Of a stretch of 64,000 bases of DNA, positions 62,956 to 64,000 are shown one piece after another. The translations under genes were made by a program, and so were the position numbers. The DNA comes from Torreya grandis (Eukaryota > Streptophyta > Pinopsida > Cupressales > Taxaceae), in contig JARHVA010006307.1 of NCBI GenBank assembly GCA_037957365.1, positions 420,001 through 484,000 on the forward strand, read 5' to 3'. A model generated the notes under the pieces. It had not been told where the DNA came from and made no database searches. It was given only the letters and a program-made list of their open reading frames with translations. Position 1 is the first letter of the stretch, and the number at the start of each line of letters is the position of its first letter.

Positions 62956-64000
62956 ATGGATTCTTTTCAACTTAAACCCCTAAAACCCTTCAACTATCAT
63001 GAATGGAAATTCAAAATGTCAATCATTATTAGAAGCAAAGGGTTGTATAGGATCACCATGGGTACAGAAGTAGAACCCAAAACAGATGCTGAAAAGGTTA
63101 AGTGGTACAACCATAGTGATGAAGCCTTTGGGTTATTGAGATTATCTATGTCTCCAAAACTTATCTTCCACTTATAATCCTCCCAAACTCCTAATGACAT
63201 ATGGGACACCTTAGAAAAGTTCTTTGGGAAGCTTGATGAGATGAGAGGTCATGAGCTCGAAAACGAACTCATAAGTCTAAGTCCTAGTAACTTTGACACC
63301 CTACAGGACTTCTTCACTAAGTTTAAGGCCCTTATATTGCAATTAAAAGAATTTGGGATAGAGAAGAAATATGATCAACTCATACTTTCTATTCTTGCAA
63401 AGCAAGGTCCAAGTTATTCAGTCTTTGTCTCCACTTTCCATGCCACTAAAAGTGCCCTTGGCACTGCATGGAAAATGCCTTCTTTAGATTCATTCATTGC
63501 CGACTTGACTAGGGAGAAAGATAAGCTAATTCAAATGGGCACAATGAAGTCTACTCAACCTCAATATTTGATATCTGGAAATGGTAAGGATAAGACTTCA
63601 ACAAAGGAGAAGAAGAAAAAGAATAAGGACCAAGAGAAGAAGAAAGAAAACAATAATCTTGCCAAAAACAACACTGAGTCTTCATCCTCCAATGCTAAAC
63701 CAAAGAAGGAGAAGGTTAAGTGTGCATATTGTAAAAATACAGGGCATGATGAACAAAAGTGCATGAAGAAACAAATAGATCACCTAACTCATCTTCTAGA
63801 GAAGAACAACATAGGTGTTCCTAAGTCCATCAAGCATAATTCATCAACCCAAGATTCTACTAAGGCAAAAGGCAAGGGTAAGGAGAAAGAAAAGGGAAAG
63901 GCCCTTGTAGGAACTGCAGATTTTACATCTTCATGGGTCATAGACTCAGGTGCTTCTCACCACATGGGCTCTTCACTAGTTGAGTTTTCATCTTTAGAGC
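62956..64000 (+). pseudogene. Element F gag-protease (start of gag-pol), one premature stop
   Basis: From the ATG at 62956 one frame runs to the window end, broken only by TAA at 63175-63177. The N-terminus (MDSFQLKPLKPFNYHEWKFK) is the copia gag start, where a substrate-like LxxxNYxxW motif is usual. It continues through the UBN2-type gag region (TPNDIWDTLEKFFGK, LQDFFTKFKALILQLKEFG, DQLILSILAKQGPSYSVFVS), a lysine-rich linker, and the zinc knuckle CAYCKNTGHDEQKC at 63721-63762. The retropepsin site WVIDSGASHHMGS starts at 63934 with an intact DSGA. The frame after the stop starts with SSQTPNDIW, so the stop is a point change, not a frameshift. The ATG fits the usual start and has AAAA just before it. 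The rest of pol is outside the window. Confidence 0.92.

Larger units (their letters stand above)
61035..64000 (+). mobile_element. Element F: Ty1/copia element, right end outside window
   Basis: The order LTR, exact tRNA-Met primer site, 1.4-kb leader, and a gag-protease frame with CX2CX4HX4C knuckle and WVIDSGASHH active site identifies a plus-strand Ty1/copia element. The rest of pol and the 3' LTR lie beyond base 64000. CpG is several times more frequent than in elements A-E and only one stop breaks the frame, so this is the youngest insertion here. Confidence 0.88.

Overview
The window looks like intergenic DNA from a very large, repeat-filled seed-plant genome. It holds no intact host gene. 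Almost everything is LTR retrotransposon sequence, most of it old: reading frames are broken by many stops and frameshifts, LTR pairs differ by roughly 10-25% by eye, base composition is strongly A+T-rich, and CpG is scarce except in the rightmost element, as expected after long decay of methylated cytosines. The only host-gene trace is a short pentatricopeptide-repeat (PPR) pseudogene. Its style, together with the pile-up of old elements, would fit a gymnosperm, but that is inference.

Layout. Element A (1-10069, minus strand) is a Ty3/gypsy chromovirus with a very long LTR of about 4.46 kb. Its protease-RT-RNase H block has been inverted in place. A foldback element (10103-10456) and the PPR relic (about 10540-11070) follow. 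Element B (11159-23789, minus strand) is a smaller chromovirus with 348-bp LTRs; its leader is interrupted by element C (16227-23387, plus strand, perfect TAGAT target duplication). The stretch 23790-27839 holds an orphan minus-strand gag relic and a tandem duplication carrying a minisatellite. Element D (27840-56212, plus strand) is split by element E (32542-53720, plus strand), a 21-kb Tat-like element with LTRs of about 6.92 kb. Microsatellites and three neighbouring minisatellite arrays fill 56.2-61.0 kb. Element F (from about 61035 to the window end, plus strand) is a much younger Ty1/copia element whose gag-protease frame carries one stop codon.

Relationships. With E removed, D is about 7.2 kb, like C at 7.16 kb. 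The two share LTR style, an unusual primer-binding site beginning TGGTGAACCTAA and a Tat/Ogre-like gag. D has a protease and neither has any reverse transcriptase, so they form one non-autonomous family resembling TR-GAG elements. E is the only element here with the full domain set in order: gag, protease, a second RNase H, RT, RNase H and integrase. A long decayed coding region of about 3.1 kb lies in its U3, upstream of the LTR TATA box, and is present in both LTRs. That U3 reading frame is the most unusual thing in the window. No CRISPR array, rRNA, tRNA gene or operon-like structure was seen.
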